NCBI GenBank assembly: GCA_005801425.1
Contig: SYDY01000038.1
Coordinates: 1-23,221, forward strand
Source of the DNA: Bdellovibrionales bacterium
Lineage (GTDB): Bacteria; Myxococcota; XYA12-FULL-58-9; SYDY01
Direction: 5' to 3'
DNA: 23,221 bases
In this document: positions 21,867-23,221 of the stretch, one piece after another
How the letters are laid out: each line of letters starts with the position of its first letter
Position numbering within the stretch: position 1 is the first letter of the stretch
The notes under the pieces: model-generated
What the model was told of the DNA's origin: nothing
Seen by the model: only the letters and a program-made list of their open reading frames with translations
Database searches by the model: none
Made by a program: the position numbers and the translations under genes

Positions 21867-22390
21867 CAGGGAAATGCCGCATTCATCAATGTTAAATCAA
21901 TACTGCCAGAACTGTTTTGGTGGCAGCCCACACAGATACTTCCTTTTTCAGAAGCGGCGTGTGCTACATTGCCATTGGGCCTTACGTATCCCCATACCCA
22001 GCCACCGCCCTCATCGGCATGGCCCGCTTGTTTGTACATGATTGCATACTTTGAAATGGTCCCATCGCTTTCGCGCAATTCTTTCACGATCAAAGAACCT
22101 TCGGGAAATTTACCGTTGATGAGTTTGCTCGGATCCACTTTTTTGTTCGCGTCAAGAACCGCGGCTGCGATAGCATTGTAACGTGTTGCAAGGAACGGTT
22201 CATTATGACCCGAACCCGAGCTTCGTGCCAATGACGCATCGCTGTTTTTGTACCACGTCATGTCCACTGTGCTTTTGGCCATGTTAAGAAGCTGTAAATC
22301 GGTTCCTTGCGCCATTTCTTCCGTATCGCCGCAGGCGCATGTGAACGAAAGAAGTGAAACACAGACCAAACGCTGCCATGTCTTTTTCAT
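21866..22390 (-). CDS. Cytochrome P460-like lipoprotein
   Basis: 174 aa. The N-terminus is a lipoprotein signal (hydrophobic [12 protein letters not shown]; Cys 20 the likely lipidated residue, though the lipobox is not ideal). The mature part has the P460 pattern: [11 protein letters not shown] (about 96-106), [10 protein letters not shown] and WVWGYVRP, and the c-type heme motif CVGCH (about 153-157). Cytochrome P460 proteins are periplasmic mono-heme proteins; some oxidise hydroxylamine, others have unknown roles. The ATG overlaps the gcvP stop (ATGA), with GAGGA about 6 bases upstream, and its TGA overlaps the ATG of the 715-aa gene. Such tight packing with gcvP is not an arrangement I know. 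Confidence 0.75.
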   Translation of the reverse strand: MKKTWQRLVCVSLLSFTCACGDTEEMAQGTDLQLLNMAKSTVDMTWYKNSDASLARSSGSGHNEPFLATRYNAIAAAVLDANKKVDPSKLINGKFPEGSLIVKELRESDGTISKYAIMYKQAGHADEGGGWVWGYVRPNGNVAHAASEKGSICVGCHQNSSGSIDLTLMNAAFP

Positions 22391-23221
22391 GCATAGTCCT
22401 CAATGGGCGGACATGTACAAATCAAATTGCGATCGCCCCAAACATTATCTACCCGCGATGACGATGGCCAAAATTTGTTGTCACGCAATGCAGGCACAGG
22501 GTAGGCCGCGACTTCGCGGCTGTAGGGATGATCCCATGTGTCTGATACGACGGATTCAACGGTATGAGGCGCGTGTTTCAAAGCATTGTTTTCGCGGTCT
22601 GATTTGCCTGTTTCAATGGCTTTGATTTCGGCGCGTATATGAATCAACGCGTCGCAGAGGCGATCGATTTCAGCAAGTGATTCGCTTTCCGTGGGTTCGA
22701 TCATCAAAGTTCCGGCCACCGGAAACGACATGGTCGGTGCATGGAAACTGTAATCCATCAAACGCTTGGCCACGTCTTCCGCTTCGATGCCTGCGGTTTG
22801 TTTGAATGGACGCAAATCGATGATGAATTCGTGGGCCACGCGTCCGGTTTCGCCGGTGAACAAAATATCGTAGTGCCCTTTGAGTCGTGCTGCCATGTAA
22901 TTGGCGTTGACGATGGCAATTTCGGTGGCGCGTTTTAATCCCGATGCGCCCATCATGGCGATGTACATCCACGAAATAGGAAGAACGCCGGCGCTGCCCC
23001 ATGGTGCCGCGGATACGGCACCTACCGCATGTTCGCCCGCGATGGACACCACGTCATGACCAGGCAAAAACGGTTTGAGCTTTTCATCCACACCGATGGG
23101 TCCAATACCGGGACCGCCGCCGCCGTGGGGAATTGCAAATGTTTTGTGCAAATTGAGGTGGCACACGTTGGCGCCGAAATCACCCGGACGGCACAACCCG
23201 ACCTGCGCGTTCATGTTGGCA
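22387..23221 (-). CDS. gcvP: Glycine dehydrogenase (decarboxylating), C-terminal part; 5' end outside window
   Basis: P protein of the glycine cleavage system: decarboxylates glycine and passes the aminomethyl group to lipoyl-GcvH. About 277 of the usual 950 residues are visible. The pyridoxal phosphate lysine is in [18 protein letters not shown] near the start of the visible part. The C-terminal domain follows with [24 protein letters not shown], the [10 protein letters not shown] stretch and MIEPTESES, and it ends near [15 protein letters not shown], all typical. The frame is open to the window edge, so ATG 23214 is internal and not the start. It is followed without gap by the P460-type gene. 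Confidence 0.97.
   Translation of the reverse strand, partial: ANMNAQVGLCRPGDFGANVCHLNLHKTFAIPHGGGGPGIGPIGVDEKLKPFLPGHDVVSIAGEHAVGAVSAAPWGSAGVLPISWMYIAMMGASGLKRATEIAIVNANYMAARLKGHYDILFTGETGRVAHEFIIDLRPFKQTAGIEAEDVAKRLMDYSFHAPTMSFPVAGTLMIEPTESESLAEIDRLCDALIHIRAEIKAIETGKSDRENNALKHAPHTVESVVSDTWDHPYSREVAAYPVPALRDNKFWPSSSRVDNVWGDRNLICTCPPIEDYA

Overview
The window is a stretch of bacterial chromosome of roughly balanced base composition, with densely packed genes, many stop/start overlaps, and no tRNA, rRNA, CRISPR array, transposase or phage gene that I could see. The housekeeping genes (Met aminopeptidase, RibD, FadD15-type acyl-CoA synthetase, nitronate monooxygenase-like enzyme, HTTM-type membrane protein, AHSA1/SRPBCC protein, glycine dehydrogenase, P460-type lipoprotein cytochrome) would fit a Gram-negative, deltaproteobacteria-like lineage such as Myxococcota, Bdellovibrionota or Bradymonadota. 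That placement is an inference from gene content only.

Left part (1-7554). A minus-strand operon runs from a membrane protein (2647-1742) through a nitronate monooxygenase-like flavoenzyme and a 113-aa membrane-anchored protein into an HTTM-domain gene. The HTTM gene leaves the window just where a GC-rich palindrome interrupts it. Divergent to this operon are map and ribD, which overlap on the plus strand. After about 545 bp without a convincing gene, which holds two hairpin elements, come an AHSA1/SRPBCC protein and a long-chain acyl-CoA synthetase, both on the minus strand.

Middle and right accessory part (7662-21866). Almost nothing here belongs to a common housekeeping family. It holds an 885-aa protein with a long coiled coil; a hipBA toxin-antitoxin operon with a 16-bp direct-repeat operator; a divergent gene pair present twice, 3.9 kb apart (a 71-79 aa protein with a Lys/Pro-rich tail on the minus strand, facing a 437/465-aa protein with a GNAT-like motif on the plus strand, with spacers of 127 and 128 bp); a 731-aa protein translationally coupled to the first pair; and two large paralogues (715 and 651 aa) whose Cys pattern resembles RING1 and IBR of Parkin-type RBR ubiquitin ligases, followed by a G-x-x-C-x-H-M/L motif like the catalytic site of RING2. 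Paralogue pairs, mosaic N-termini, eukaryote-like zinc motifs and basic nuclear-localisation-like tails together suggest a cluster of host- or prey-directed effector proteins. This is a hypothesis, not something the sequence proves.

Right edge (21866-23221). The C-terminal part of gcvP (5' end outside the window) overlaps a P460-type cytochrome lipoprotein gene by ATGA. That gene in turn overlaps the 715-aa RING-like gene by one base (TGATG), so the RING-like pair seems to be expressed from the same transcript as glycine dehydrogenase.
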